Positions 26,208-35,112 of a DNA stretch of 64,000 bases are shown here, in pieces. The position numbers and the translations under genes were made by a program. Position 1 is the first letter of the stretch. Each line of letters opens with the position of its first letter. The notes under the pieces are model-generated. The model searched no databases. It had not been told where the DNA came from and worked only from the letters and a program-made list of their open reading frames with translations. Source of the stretch: an uncultured Clostridium sp. (GTDB lineage Bacteria; Bacillota; Clostridia; Lachnospirales; Lachnospiraceae); assembly GCA_946553025.1 (NCBI GenBank), contig CAMNRM010000021.1, forward strand, positions 1 to 64,000, in the 5' to 3' direction.

Positions 26208-28304
26208 TTAACTATCCAGGGCATTTACATCAATCTCAAATTCCTCAAGCTTCCGGTAAAACGTCCTCCGGGATATGCCGAGATAAACGCTGGCTTCCGA
26301 ACGGTTCTGGTCACAGGCAGCCAGTGCTTCTAAAAGGGCTTCCCGGGTAATATTTTTGCGTTTTTTGGATTTTGACGCCGAAGGGGAAGCAGAAGCGGGC
26401 AGTGCAGGCCCGGGGGTTTCTGTGCCGTAAGATGCAGGAGCAGACGCAGAACCAGGCAGTGCGGCTCGGGAGGTTTCTGTGCCGTAAGGTGTCGGAGCAG
26501 ACGCAGAACCAGGCAGTGCGGTTCGGGGGGTTTCTGTGCCGTAAGGTGTCGGGGCAGACGCAGAACCGGGAAAGCCAGGCAAGGTATCTTTTTGGGGGGC
26601 TGCAGAAGATGAAATACTGTCCTCGGCTTTTGGGCGGCAGCGGTCGGGGATATTGTCGAGGATGTATTCGGGGAGAATCATATCGCCGGGGTAAAGCTGG
26701 ACGATACATTCCATCAGGTTTTGCAGTTCGCGGACATTGCCGTACCAATCCAGGTTTTGAAGCAGTTCTTTGGCCTGGGGAGAAAAGCGCATAATATTGG
26801 GCTTTTCAATCCGCTGGGAAATGCTGCGGATAAAATGTTCCGCCAGAAGGACGATATCGTCCCGCCTTTCCCGCAGGGGCAATAAATATAATTTCATCGT
26901 GCTGAGCCGGTAGTAAAGGTCTGCGCGGAACAGCTTCTGTTCAATCATATCTTCAATATTGGCATTCGTTGCCGCGATAATGCGGACATCCACTTTAATA
27001 TTTTTCGTGCCGCCCAGGCGCATTAGCTGTTTGGTTTCCGTTACCCGAAGCAGCTTGGCCTGGAGATCTAAGGGCATTTCTCCAATCTCATCCAGGAAAA
27101 TCGTGCCGCCGTTAGCCAGTTCAAATTTTCCGATATTTCCGTTTTTTCGTGCGCCGGTAAAAGCGCCGTTTTCATAGCCGAATAATTCGCTTTCCACCAG
27201 GTCTTTGGGCAGAGCGCCGCAGTTTAAGGCGATAAAGGGCTTGCCCCGGCGTGCGCTGGCATTGTGGATGGCCTGGGCGAACACATCTTTTCCTGTTCCG
27301 CTTTCTCCCAGAATCATAATATTGCTGTCCGTCTGTGCCATGCGCTGTGCCTTTTGAATCAGGCGCTTTAGCTGGGTATTTTTTCCCACAATATCGTCAA
27401 AGGTTTTAATGGCACCGTTGGCAACCTGGCGGGAGAGTTCGGCGGTCATCTTCTGCGGGGTGGTAAAGTAAAAGACCACGCCGTGAGCGTTGATCATCGG
27501 CTGGTTAAAGGCATCCGTGGAGGCCAGGAGCTCGACCGTTTTTCCCTGGCAGGTGACTTCTAAGGGCTGGTTGGCGATAACACGGTGGTTTTTCACAATG
27601 TCCCACAGGGCTTCATTTGCCGGAAGCGGATCAATCAGGGATTCCACCGGTTCATAGTAGATCTGCATGGGCGGAATTTCCAAAATATTAAACAATTCAT
27701 CATTATAGTAGGTCGCCAGGTTCTGCCCGGAGTTGCTCATCATGTTGTCAATGGAGAGGATGCCTTTTCCGCTGCGCTCGTAGTACATGGTGGCAATATT
27801 ATTAAACTGCAAAGTAATCATCATATCGTGTGCCGTTCCCCGGATCATGGTCAGGTAGTCGTCCCATGCGTTTTCTAAGGTGGTAATGATGCCAAGGCCG
27901 CATTCTTCCATCTGATCGTAGGGCTCATAGGGGCTTAAGATGCTGATGGGAGCGTAGTAAATGGCATAGTTTTTCAGGGCGGGAAGTTCGTTCTCATCGC
28001 CGACGGTGCACAGGCTTTCGCGCCCGATAATGCCCTGGCGGACGGCATTGTGACCGACTTCCTTCCAGTTGCTTCCGGCGCGGATGCCGTCTTTGAGGTA
28101 GTGCTCTAAGGTGTGGTTTTCGCGGGCGAAGAGATCTAAGAGAAGGCCGTCACGGGAAAAAAGGCCCATGGCATAGTGGCTGCTGGAACTTAGGGAAATG
28201 GTTTTACTGATGTAGCGCCAGATAAAGGTGTAGAGGCGGGAAAGGGTTTTTCGCTCCTGTTTAAGGATGTCATAGGATACGTAGCGGAAGGAATCTGTAG
28301 TCAT
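26208..28304 (-). CDS. Sigma-54-dependent enhancer-binding activator (AcoR/DhaR-like), regulator of the cluster
   Basis: The protein has 698 residues. I start at ATG 28304, preceded on the minus strand by AAAGGAGTG; an upstream in-frame ATG at 28355 lacks one. The N-terminal ~300 residues look like a GAF/PAS-type sensing region and carry no receiver domain, so a small molecule rather than a kinase is the likely signal. The AAA+ domain has Walker A GESGTGKDVF (~335), the sigma-54 contact loop GAFTGA (~380) and Walker B GGTIFLDEIGEMP. The C-terminus is a Fis-type helix-turn-helix (NRSEASVYLGISRRTFYRKL). Between AAA+ and HTH lies a linker with three 19-residue tandem repeats. Four sigma-54 promoters nearby are its likely targets. 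Confidence 0.95.
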   Translation of the reverse strand: MTTDSFRYVSYDILKQERKTLSRLYTFIWRYISKTISLSSSSHYAMGLFSRDGLLLDLFARENHTLEHYLKDGIRAGSNWKEVGHNAVRQGIIGRESLCTVGDENELPALKNYAIYYAPISILSPYEPYDQMEECGLGIITTLENAWDDYLTMIRGTAHDMMITLQFNNIATMYYERSGKGILSIDNMMSNSGQNLATYYNDELFNILEIPPMQIYYEPVESLIDPLPANEALWDIVKNHRVIANQPLEVTCQGKTVELLASTDAFNQPMINAHGVVFYFTTPQKMTAELSRQVANGAIKTFDDIVGKNTQLKRLIQKAQRMAQTDSNIMILGESGTGKDVFAQAIHNASARRGKPFIALNCGALPKDLVESELFGYENGAFTGARKNGNIGKFELANGGTIFLDEIGEMPLDLQAKLLRVTETKQLMRLGGTKNIKVDVRIIAATNANIEDMIEQKLFRADLYYRLSTMKLYLLPLRERRDDIVLLAEHFIRSISQRIEKPNIMRFSPQAKELLQNLDWYGNVRELQNLMECIVQLYPGDMILPEYILDNIPDRCRPKAEDSISSSAAPQKDTLPGFPGSASAPTPYGTETPRTALPGSASAPTPYGTETSRAALPGSASAPASYGTETPGPALPASASPSASKSKKRKNITREALLEALAACDQNRSEASVYLGISRRTFYRKLEEFEIDVNALDS
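26398..26568 (-). repeat. Three 57-bp tandem repeats in the activator linker
   Basis: Three 57-bp units each code for variants of LPGSASAPTPYGTETPRTA, forming a flexible Pro/Ser/Ala linker between the AAA+ domain and the DNA-binding domain. The unit number may vary between strains. Confidence 0.85.
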
Positions 28305-28335
28305 AATGGGCACTCCTTTATTTTTTTTCGTGTTG

Positions 28336-28418
28336 TGACACGTAAGCTGTGTCATGTGTCATGGTTTGTAGGTTTGCGTGTTGGTGTGTTGTGACAATTA
28401 TAGCATGAAACTGTGTCA
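28336..28418. promoter_or_regulatory. Probable activator binding sites (UAS) for P2 and the regulator gene
   Basis: TGACAC (28336-28341) and GTGTCA (28349-28354) form an inverted repeat with a 7-bp spacer, with another GTGTCA at 28356-28361. A second pair is TGACA (28392-28396) and TGTCA (28414-28418). The second pair brackets a minus-strand TATAAT (28402-28397), a possible -10 for the regulator gene, so self-control is plausible. The sites lie ~70-155 bases upstream of sigma-54 promoter P2, a normal enhancer distance. Confidence 0.65.
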
Positions 28419-28488
28419 TTTGGAAGAGGAGAGAGGAATTTTTATGTTTCTTTTGACGCAATAATGGGTAAAAACCCGTGTCAGAAAG

Positions 28489-28505
28489 TTGGCATGGGAT
28501 TTGCT
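28489..28505 (+). promoter_or_regulatory. Sigma-54 promoter P2
   Basis: TTGGCATGGGATTTGCT has GG (28491-28492) and GC (28503-28504) with exactly 10 bases between. It is 109 bases before the DUF6282 gene and drives it away from the divergent activator gene. Confidence 0.9.
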
Positions 28506-28613
28506 TAACTATATTGCATAAGAGAATTAAAAAATAAAATGGAAAAGGCTTAAAGAATCTGAGAAAATGTAAAAAGAATCAGAAAAAATAATGCTATAGA
28601 AGGAGGATGATTT

Positions 28614-29504
28614 ATGGCAGTAAGGAATAAGCCGCTTGGAAGGATTGACGGGAAGGTGATTGAGGAACTCTGGAAGGAAAGTGTGGATATGCACATTCAT
28701 CCGGGGCCGGATTCGCTGGCGGAGCGTCCGTTGGACAGCATTCAGATAGCGCAGCTGGCGCAGAGTGCGGGGATGAAGGGGATTGTACTTAAAAGCTTTA
28801 CGTATAATACGGCCTCGGATGCGTTTTTGATTGAGAAGAATATTACGCCGGATTTACGTGTGTTTGGCAGTGTGGTTGTCGGCTATACGACGACGGGCGG
28901 GCTGGATTATGCGGCGGAAACGATTGAGGCGATGGCAAAGATTGGCGGTAAGGTGGTTTGGTTTCCGGCGATGGATTCCCTGTATTGCCGGAGTTATCTT
29001 GGAAAAGAAGGGGGAATTTCCATTCTTAATCAGGACGGGAGTTTAAAAAAAGAAGTAGATGCGATTTTAAAGGTGGCAAAGGAGTATAACTTGGTGGTTT
29101 GCTCCGGGCATATGTCGTATGAGGAAAGTACGAAGATGTTTGATGCGGCGATAAAGATGGGGATTACGAAGATGGTCGCCACGCATCCGCTGGCGGGACT
29201 GAGCAGGTTTACTTTGGATGAGATTAAGGAACTGGCAGATAAGGGTGTGTATATTGAACATGTTTACGGGACGCTGATGCCGCGGCTGGGAAATATGGAC
29301 CCGAGTGACTATGTGGACTGCATAAAGATGGTTGGTGCCGAGAGGAGTTTGATGGGGACGGATTTGGCACAGGTCTGGGATATGGACCCGGCGGCGGGAA
29401 TGCGTCATTTTATCGCCATGATGATTCAGTTTGGCTGTACGCCCGAGGAAGTGGAATGGATGTGCAGGAAGAATCCGGCGAAGCTTTTGGATATTGAAGA
29501 TTAG
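28614..29504 (+). CDS. DUF6282-type metal-dependent hydrolase
   Basis: The protein has 296 residues in an amidohydrolase-like TIM-barrel style. Possible metal ligands are the DMHIHPGPDS motif near the N-terminus (H-x-H), VCSGHMSYEES, MVATHPLAG and the late Asp in LMGTDLAQVWD. The family is uncharacterised as far as I know; the ligand pattern suggests hydrolysis of a cyclic amide, lactone or ester. It is the first gene after sigma-54 promoter P2 and has AAGGAGGATGATTT before ATG, so it is probably an early step of the pathway. The substrate is unknown. Confidence 0.82.
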   Translation: MAVRNKPLGRIDGKVIEELWKESVDMHIHPGPDSLAERPLDSIQIAQLAQSAGMKGIVLKSFTYNTASDAFLIEKNITPDLRVFGSVVVGYTTTGGLDYAAETIEAMAKIGGKVVWFPAMDSLYCRSYLGKEGGISILNQDGSLKKEVDAILKVAKEYNLVVCSGHMSYEESTKMFDAAIKMGITKMVATHPLAGLSRFTLDEIKELADKGVYIEHVYGTLMPRLGNMDPSDYVDCIKMVGAERSLMGTDLAQVWDMDPAAGMRHFIAMMIQFGCTPEEVEWMCRKNPAKLLDIED

Positions 29505-29558
29505 GATGGCAGGAAAAAATTTATTTATAAAAGGAAAAAGAAAAAAGGAGAGAGAGCA

Positions 29559-30542
29559 ATGAAGGATTTAAAGGATAAGAAGTTTGGATTTTTAGGATGG
29601 GGAGCGATTGGTTTTCCGATTTGTTATGGACTGGTAAAGAGCGGCTATTCGGTGAATCTTCCGGTTTACCGCAGAGAAAGCGCACAGAGGCATGGTTTTT
29701 CCGGGCTGGTGCCGGATGAGAAGGCAAAGACGGAGGCGATTGACTGGATGCTGGAAAACGGCGGCATTGCGGCGGCTTCGCAGAGGGAGCTTTTAGAAAA
29801 CAGTGATATTTTGGTATTTTCTCTTCCGAAATCACAGCAGGTCGAGGATGTGGTTTTAGGGAAGGACGGCGTGATGGAAGTGTGTAAGCCGGGAACGGTG
29901 ATTATCGATATGACGTCTGCGGATGCAGTCAGCACGAAAAAGCTTGCGGCACTTCTGGAGGAGAAGGGAATTGAACTTTTAGATGCTCCGGTCAGCGGCG
30001 GCACAAGCGGGGCGGCGGCACAGACCTTAACGATTATGTGCGGCGGGAAGAAAGAAACCTTTGACGCCATGAAGCCGGTTCTGGATGTGATGGGAAGCCC
30101 GGAAAAGGTGACCTACATGGGGCCGAGCGGTTCCGGGGATATGATTAAGTGTGCCAATAACTTCCTTTCGGCCTGCTGTGCCGCAGCGACGACGGAAGCG
30201 GTGGCTGTGTGTGCCAAAGCCGGGATTGACCCGCACATGGCGGTACAGGTGATTGGCACAAGCGGCGGAACAAACCATGCGGCGACCACGAAGTTTCCGA
30301 ATATCGTATTTCCCGGAAAGAACTGGAATTTCTCTCTGGGGCTGATGAGTAAGGACGTGGGGCTGTTTAATTCAGCCAGCAAGGATATGGGAATCCCTTC
30401 CCTGTTTGGCAATTTAACGGCGCAGATTTTAGCGATTCCCAAGGCAGAAGAAGGGGATGACGCGGACTGTGTTTATATGCAGAAGCTGTATGAGCGCTGG
30501 GCGAAGGTGGAACTTTGCGGGATTGATTCAAAAAACGAATAG
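29559..30542 (+). CDS. NAD(P)-dependent beta-hydroxyacid dehydrogenase
   Basis: The protein has 327 residues of the 3-hydroxyisobutyrate / 2-hydroxy-3-oxopropionate (tartronate semialdehyde) reductase family. The Rossmann motif is GFLGWGAIGFPICYGL (G-x-G-x-x-G with Trp in the second place, slightly unusual). The substrate-binding signature is DAPVSGGTSGAAAQTLTIM, and the catalytic Lys lies in GDMIKCANNFL. It is second in the P2 operon, 54 bases after the DUF6282 gene, with AAAAAGGAGAGAGAGCA before the start. It would interconvert a hydroxyacid and its semialdehyde; which one is not known. Confidence 0.9.
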   Translation: MKDLKDKKFGFLGWGAIGFPICYGLVKSGYSVNLPVYRRESAQRHGFSGLVPDEKAKTEAIDWMLENGGIAAASQRELLENSDILVFSLPKSQQVEDVVLGKDGVMEVCKPGTVIIDMTSADAVSTKKLAALLEEKGIELLDAPVSGGTSGAAAQTLTIMCGGKKETFDAMKPVLDVMGSPEKVTYMGPSGSGDMIKCANNFLSACCAAATTEAVAVCAKAGIDPHMAVQVIGTSGGTNHAATTKFPNIVFPGKNWNFSLGLMSKDVGLFNSASKDMGIPSLFGNLTAQILAIPKAEEGDDADCVYMQKLYERWAKVELCGIDSKNE

Positions 30543-30614
30543 CTGCAGTACCGGTTTGTGCTGGTGGAGTGTGGAAGAAAATGCCCGTGAAGCATGAACT
30601 GAATGGAGGAAATG

Positions 30615-31784
30615 ATGATACCTAAACCATTGGATGGAATTTTCGTTGTGGAAATGGGAACGACAGAGGCGGAGGGGATGGCGTCGCTTTTGCTCTCGGA
30701 TTTTGGGGCAGAGGTTGTTCGGCTGGAATTTCCGAAAAACGGTGAAGAAGCTCCGAAAAACGATGAAGAAGCTTCTGGTTTACCGGAGAAGGACGCCCCA
30801 GACAGGACGAGTGCAGAAGAAGCTTCTTTGTACCGCCTCTGTGATCGGGGAAAGAAAAGGGTTTTATGTGACCCGGGACTGACCGAGGACAGGAAATGGA
30901 TAAGGAAGCTTTTACAGCGGGCGGATGCGGTGATAACTTCTGTGCCGGATGTGGAGATGGCACAGTGGAATTTGAATATTGACACATTATGCAGCAAAAA
31001 TCCGGGACTTGTGTATGCTTCGGTGACCGGCTTTGGGCAGACAGGGCCTTATGCCCATCATTATGTTTACAATGACGCAGTGATTCAGGCAGAATCCGGG
31101 TTTATGTCCGTTACCGGAGAAGAGGGCGGGGAGGCGGTGCGCAGCGGCAGTGATTTTGCGGCATTTGCCGGGGCCGCTCATGCCTGTATTGCGGTTTTGA
31201 TGGCTTTGATTGAGGCAAAAAAAACCGGGCGGGGAAGAAGGATCGATGTGTCAATGATGGATTGTCTGCTGTACGGGTTTGAAAATCAGTACAGTATCTA
31301 TCTGAAATCCGGGAAGATTCCAAAACCGATGGGCAATCGCTATGCACTCTCCGCTCCGGTGGGAGATTTCCTCTGCCGTGACGGGAAACGTCTGATGATA
31401 TCGGTGGCGACGGAGATGCAGTGGAAGAATTTTGCTGAAGTTCTTGGGCACACCGAATGGCTGGAAAACCCGGATTATCGGAATGTAAAGGAACGGTTAA
31501 GGCATGTTAAGCCGTTGTGTGAAGAGGTTTCGGCAGCATTGATGGAACATGACAGCGAAGAACTGATGGAACTTTTGCAGACAAGAAGCTGTATTTACGG
31601 AAGGATTAATGATTTTGCCGATGTGGTCCGCCATCCCCAGGTAAAGGCCAGGCAGATGATTATGGAAGTCGAGGCACCTGACGGCACAAAGTTTAAGATG
31701 CCCTCCCACCCGATTGTTATGGACGGCTGCAAGCCTGCAAAAACGGTGATTGAGCGCCCGGTTTTATATTGGGAATGGGAATAG
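30615..31784 (+). CDS. Class III CoA-transferase (CaiB/BaiF family), with acidic insertion
   Basis: The enzyme moves CoA between carboxylic acids. It has 389 residues from ATG 30615, which has the best spacing to GGAGGA; ATG 30612 and ATG 30603 are alternatives. The catalytic Asp is in the conserved VSMMDCLLYGFENQ region, and ASVTGFGQTGPYAHH is the usual substrate-loop motif. After EVVRLEFP there is an insertion of ~35 residues with the repeated pattern PKNGEEAPKNDEEAS, where relatives have a short loop. The insertion is a recent-looking DNA repeat (about 30735-30825). It ends the P2 operon; a second CoA-transferase follows under P3. Confidence 0.88.
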   Translation: MIPKPLDGIFVVEMGTTEAEGMASLLLSDFGAEVVRLEFPKNGEEAPKNDEEASGLPEKDAPDRTSAEEASLYRLCDRGKKRVLCDPGLTEDRKWIRKLLQRADAVITSVPDVEMAQWNLNIDTLCSKNPGLVYASVTGFGQTGPYAHHYVYNDAVIQAESGFMSVTGEEGGEAVRSGSDFAAFAGAAHACIAVLMALIEAKKTGRGRRIDVSMMDCLLYGFENQYSIYLKSGKIPKPMGNRYALSAPVGDFLCRDGKRLMISVATEMQWKNFAEVLGHTEWLENPDYRNVKERLRHVKPLCEEVSAALMEHDSEELMELLQTRSCIYGRINDFADVVRHPQVKARQMIMEVEAPDGTKFKMPSHPIVMDGCKPAKTVIERPVLYWEWE

Positions 31785-32007
31785 ATTTTTCTTCGGTGTG
31801 ACAATGACGGATGGAGTGGGACGCAGAAAAAGGCTGTGTCTGAGGTGAACTGCGGCAAAATAGAGTGGTTGTGACAAATTGAAGCAAATGTGACAAAAAT
31901 AACCGCAGTGTGACATTAAAGTATACATACGGCACAAATGATACAGAGAGAAAAGATTAAAATGTAAGGAAAGAACAGCAAAAAATCATTACAAAGCCGG
32001 AAAAATT
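31785..32007 (+). promoter_or_regulatory. Upstream region of P3 with phased TGTGACA sites
   Basis: There is no gene here. TGACA, each preceded by TG, occurs at 31799, 31872, 31891 and 31911. The last three are 19-20 bp apart, about two helical turns, and lie ~95-135 bases upstream of sigma-54 promoter P3. This matches the half-site found at P2 and P4, so it is a likely enhancer. Confidence 0.6.
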
Positions 32008-32024
32008 TTGGCATGATTCTTGCT
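32008..32024 (+). promoter_or_regulatory. Sigma-54 promoter P3
   Basis: TTGGCATGATTCTTGCT has GG (32010-32011) and GC (32022-32023) with exactly 10 bases between. It lies 161 bases before the second CoA-transferase gene. The leader in between is mostly a 42-bp tandem repeat. Confidence 0.9.
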
Positions 32025-32044
32025 TTTATAAATAGGCAGGAAGC

Positions 32045-32161
32045 ACAAAAGACAGCAATAAAGTAGAAAGCTAAGAGGAAAGAAGTACAAAAGACAGCAA
32101 TAAGGCAGAAAGCTAAGAGGAAAGAAGTACGAAAGACAGCAATACAGCAGAAGTCTAAAAC
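32045..32161 (+). repeat. 42-bp tandem repeat in the P3 leader
   Basis: There are 2.8 copies of a 42-bp purine-rich unit starting ACAAAAGACAGCAATAA, at 32045-32086, 32087-32128 and 32129-32161. The unit contains the Shine-Dalgarno-like stretch AAGAGGAAAGAAG, so it may have grown by slippage of ribosome-binding-site-like sequence. It is non-coding on either strand in my reading. Confidence 0.8.
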
Positions 32162-32184
32162 AAAACAGAAAAGGAGAATAAGAG

Positions 32185-33411
32185 ATGAGCAAGCCATTAG
32201 AAGGTGTTCGGATTTTGGATTTCAGTCAGTTTATGTCGGGGCCGATGTGTACGTTATTATTATCGGATTTTGGTGCGGAGGTGATTAAGATTGAGAATCC
32301 GCCGATTGGCGACAATACCCGCTACGGAAATATTATTGACCGGGATGTGAGCAGTCATTTTGCCACGAGGAACCGGGGGAAGAAGAGCATTGTCCTGAAT
32401 ATGAAGGATGAGGAGCATAAGAAGTTATTTCTTAAACTGGTAAAGACGGCGGATGCAGTGATTGAAAATTATAAGCCGGGAACCATGGAAAAGTTTGGGA
32501 TTAATTATGACGTGCTGAAAGAGATTAATCCGAAGATTGTGTTTACCTCGATCTCCGGTTACGGGCAGAATGGTCCCTATGCGGGTCATGCGGCGTTTGA
32601 CCAGACCGTACAGGCGGAGTCGGGCATGATGAGCATTACCGGGCCGGAAGGCGGGGAGCCGGTAAAGAGCGGCGGCTCGATTGCCGACTATTCCGGCGGG
32701 CTGATGGCATGTATCGGTACGCTGATGGGGATTTTGGAGGCACAGAAAACCGGGCACGGGCGCAGGGTGGATGTGTCGATGATGGATTCGCTGATTTTCT
32801 GCCTGGAGAACCAGTTCAGTTCTTATTTAAAGACGGGTAAGGTTCCGAAACCCATGGGGAACAGTTACGCTTCGAGTGCTCCTATCGGTGCCTACAAGTG
32901 TAAGGACGGCAAGTCCCTGATGATTACGGTGGGGACGGACGCACAGTGGAAAACCTTCTGTGAGGCGCTGAATCAGCCGCAGTGGTATGCGAATGAAAAC
33001 TGGGCGACGATGACGCAGAGGGCTGCGGATTATAAGGCCATTGATGCCGAGGTCAACCGGGTATTTGCCCAGTTTACCAGCGAAGAAGTAGCCGATATGC
33101 TGTTTAAGGGCAAATGTGTTTACGGAAAGATTAATGATTTTGAAGCGGTGGCAAATCATCCGCAGGTGGCCTACAGGAAAACGATTGTTAATGCTTCCTA
33201 TGCCAACGGCGTTACCTTCCGCGTGCCGGGAAATCCTATCCTGATGAGCGATCTGGAGAGGGAAACCGAGTATACGGCAGCAGAACTGGGTGAGGATACC
33301 TTTGAAGTTTTGGGCGAGGTTGCCGATCAGGAAACCCTGCACCAGATGTTTGACCCGGTGATGGAGAAGGTGGCACAGGCACAGAAGGCGATTTACGATA
33401 AGTCGAAATAA
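32185..33411 (+). CDS. Class III CoA-transferase (CaiB/BaiF family)
   Basis: The protein has 408 residues. It starts with the family hallmark GVRILDFSQFMSGPMCT. The catalytic Asp lies in the conserved GHGRRVDVSMMDSLIF region, and SISGYGQNGPYAGH is the glycine-rich loop. It is clearly related to the CoA-transferase at 30615 but lacks that protein's acidic insertion. It is the first gene after sigma-54 promoter P3, with AAAAGGAGAATAAGAG before ATG. It likely activates the substrate acid or recycles CoA from a product acid. Having two such enzymes suggests two acids are exchanged in the pathway (inference). Confidence 0.93.
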   Translation: MSKPLEGVRILDFSQFMSGPMCTLLLSDFGAEVIKIENPPIGDNTRYGNIIDRDVSSHFATRNRGKKSIVLNMKDEEHKKLFLKLVKTADAVIENYKPGTMEKFGINYDVLKEINPKIVFTSISGYGQNGPYAGHAAFDQTVQAESGMMSITGPEGGEPVKSGGSIADYSGGLMACIGTLMGILEAQKTGHGRRVDVSMMDSLIFCLENQFSSYLKTGKVPKPMGNSYASSAPIGAYKCKDGKSLMITVGTDAQWKTFCEALNQPQWYANENWATMTQRAADYKAIDAEVNRVFAQFTSEEVADMLFKGKCVYGKINDFEAVANHPQVAYRKTIVNASYANGVTFRVPGNPILMSDLERETEYTAAELGEDTFEVLGEVADQETLHQMFDPVMEKVAQAQKAIYDKSK

Positions 33412-33535
33412 ACGCCGGGACAGGATAAGAGCAGAAAGCGGCACAAGGATAAAAAAGCAGCACAAGAGCAGAAAGCAATACAAAAGCAGCCAGCAGGATA
33501 AGAACAGGAAAACAGAAAATAAGGAGAAAACAGAG

Positions 33536-34135
33536 ATGGCAAGGTTAATCGAGAGCGGGAAAATCGAGGAAGTGATTTTTGCCAGGTTTGAGCCGGGCGA
33601 GGATATTTTAAAGGCATTGTACGATATTTGCAGGGAAAAGGACATTAAGACCGGGATTATCTTAGACGGGAGCGGGAGTGCAGTAGATTTTACTTACCAG
33701 CATTTCCCCATCAATCCCAAACTCTGCCCGACCAATGTTTCTATCGGAACGATGCACGGGAAATGCGAGATCAGCCTTCAGGGGACGATTGGGTCTACGG
33801 TCTGCAATCTTGCCGAGGGTGACACGCCGGATGCTGTCGTGGAGAGGATGTTCCCGACGGTTCCCGGTTTATGGGAAGGGCCCGCGGATAAATGGCCCAT
33901 GGTCGGCTGCGAATATGGGCCAGGAACGCCTTATATCCATGCGCATTGTGTGGCAAGCAATGCGGATTACACCGTATGCGGACATCTGATGCCCGGGACG
34001 AAGGTTGCCTCCGGCGATCCTTCCAAGCCGTCGCATTTTACGGTGATTATTGCCAAGGTCAGCGGCGTACAGCTGCAGGCGACGATTGATCATAAGATTG
34101 GGTTTTATCAGAATCTGGTAAAGACCGAAAATTAG
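33536..34135 (+). CDS. PPC domain (DUF296) protein
   Basis: The protein has 199 residues and is a single PPC/DUF296 domain (FEPGEDILKALYDICREKDI, then the conserved GIILDGSGSAVDFTYQHF and GHLMPGTKVASG). In plants this domain is part of AT-hook proteins; in bacteria it stands alone and its role is not established. Conserved His residues (IHAHCVASN) could bind metal. It is in the P3 operon between the CoA-transferase and an aldolase, and has AAGGAGAAAACAGAG before ATG. Confidence 0.88.
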   Translation: MARLIESGKIEEVIFARFEPGEDILKALYDICREKDIKTGIILDGSGSAVDFTYQHFPINPKLCPTNVSIGTMHGKCEISLQGTIGSTVCNLAEGDTPDAVVERMFPTVPGLWEGPADKWPMVGCEYGPGTPYIHAHCVASNADYTVCGHLMPGTKVASGDPSKPSHFTVIIAKVSGVQLQATIDHKIGFYQNLVKTEN

Positions 34136-34154
34136 TAAGAAAAGGAGAACGATC

Positions 34155-34973
34155 ATGCGTAATTTATTTGAGAAAAATCCTTTCCTGGAAAAAGTGAACC
34201 GGGGCAAGGCTCCCGTGGGATTTTTCAATTATCTGCGGGATACGGCGGTGCTGGATATCGCCGGAACCGTGGGGTTTGATTTTGTGGTGATTGACAATGA
34301 GCACACGGCGATGGAGAGGGAAACGACGGAAAAGCTGATTCTGGCAGCGGAGTTAAACCAGGTAGTTCCCTTTGTCCGGGTGCCGGAACTGATTCCCTAT
34401 CTGATGCGCAACTATATGGAAATGGGTGCAAGGGGGATTCTGGTTCCCCATATCCGCAGCGGCATCGAGTGCAGAATGGCCCAGGAAGCCCTTCGCTATC
34501 CGCCGCACGGCAATGCAAGCTGCTGCCGGTCGAACCATGCGGACGGTTTTGAGGCAAAGAACTGGATGAAGTATTTAAAGCATGTCGAAGATCTGGTGTT
34601 TGTGCCAATGATTGAGGACCCGGAAGCGATTGATCACATGGACGAGATTTTAGACGAACTGCAGCCCGGGCGGGATATGGTGATGTTTGGCAAGGCAGAT
34701 TACGGTCAGTCCTGCGGTTCCTTAAATGCAGACGGGACGTTTACCTCGGAGGTTAATGAAGCCTATTTAAAGGTGATGGAATGCTGCCGGAAGAGGAATA
34801 TCGGCTTTATGGCGTGTCCGTCGGCGGGGGCAAACGGGCAGACGGCGGCGGATGTACAGAAGGTGATTGAGGACGGATGTTCCGCGGTTGTGTTAAACAC
34901 CGATCAGCTTACCCTGGCTGCGGCTTTTGGAAATATCGTAGGGCCATGTCTGGAACTGGAGATTAAAAAATAG
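34155..34973 (+). CDS. HpcH/HpaI-type aldolase
   Basis: The protein has 272 residues and belongs to the metal-dependent class II pyruvate aldolases (4-hydroxy-2-oxoheptanedioate aldolase type). The expected catalytic residues can be seen: His in VIDNEHTAM, Arg in PFVRVPE, metal-binding Glu in PMIEDPEAI and Asp in MFGKADYGQS. It would split a 4-hydroxy-2-oxo acid, often to pyruvate or a related oxoacid and an aldehyde. It is 19 bases after the PPC gene in the P3 operon and is probably the carbon-carbon cleaving step of this cluster (inference). Confidence 0.92.
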   Translation: MRNLFEKNPFLEKVNRGKAPVGFFNYLRDTAVLDIAGTVGFDFVVIDNEHTAMERETTEKLILAAELNQVVPFVRVPELIPYLMRNYMEMGARGILVPHIRSGIECRMAQEALRYPPHGNASCCRSNHADGFEAKNWMKYLKHVEDLVFVPMIEDPEAIDHMDEILDELQPGRDMVMFGKADYGQSCGSLNADGTFTSEVNEAYLKVMECCRKRNIGFMACPSAGANGQTAADVQKVIEDGCSAVVLNTDQLTLAAAFGNIVGPCLELEIKK

Positions 34974-35112
34974 TGCAGGATGAGGCAGAAGCTTGATCCG
35001 TTGAAATCGGTAAAGAAAATAAATAGAAAATAAACTTAAAAATAAGATAGAAAACAAAAGGTAAGAATCGGAAAAAGATTTCAGAACGATAAATCAAAAA
35101 GGAGGATGAGGC

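Noticed and set aside
26372-26794. Plus-strand frame of 140 codons
   Set aside because: It is the shadow of the 57-bp repeats in the minus-strand activator gene and has odd composition.
31916-32197. Minus-strand Leu/Phe/Cys-rich frame over the P3 leader
   Set aside because: It is a low-complexity product of the 42-bp repeat and lies over a sigma-54 promoter and a leader.
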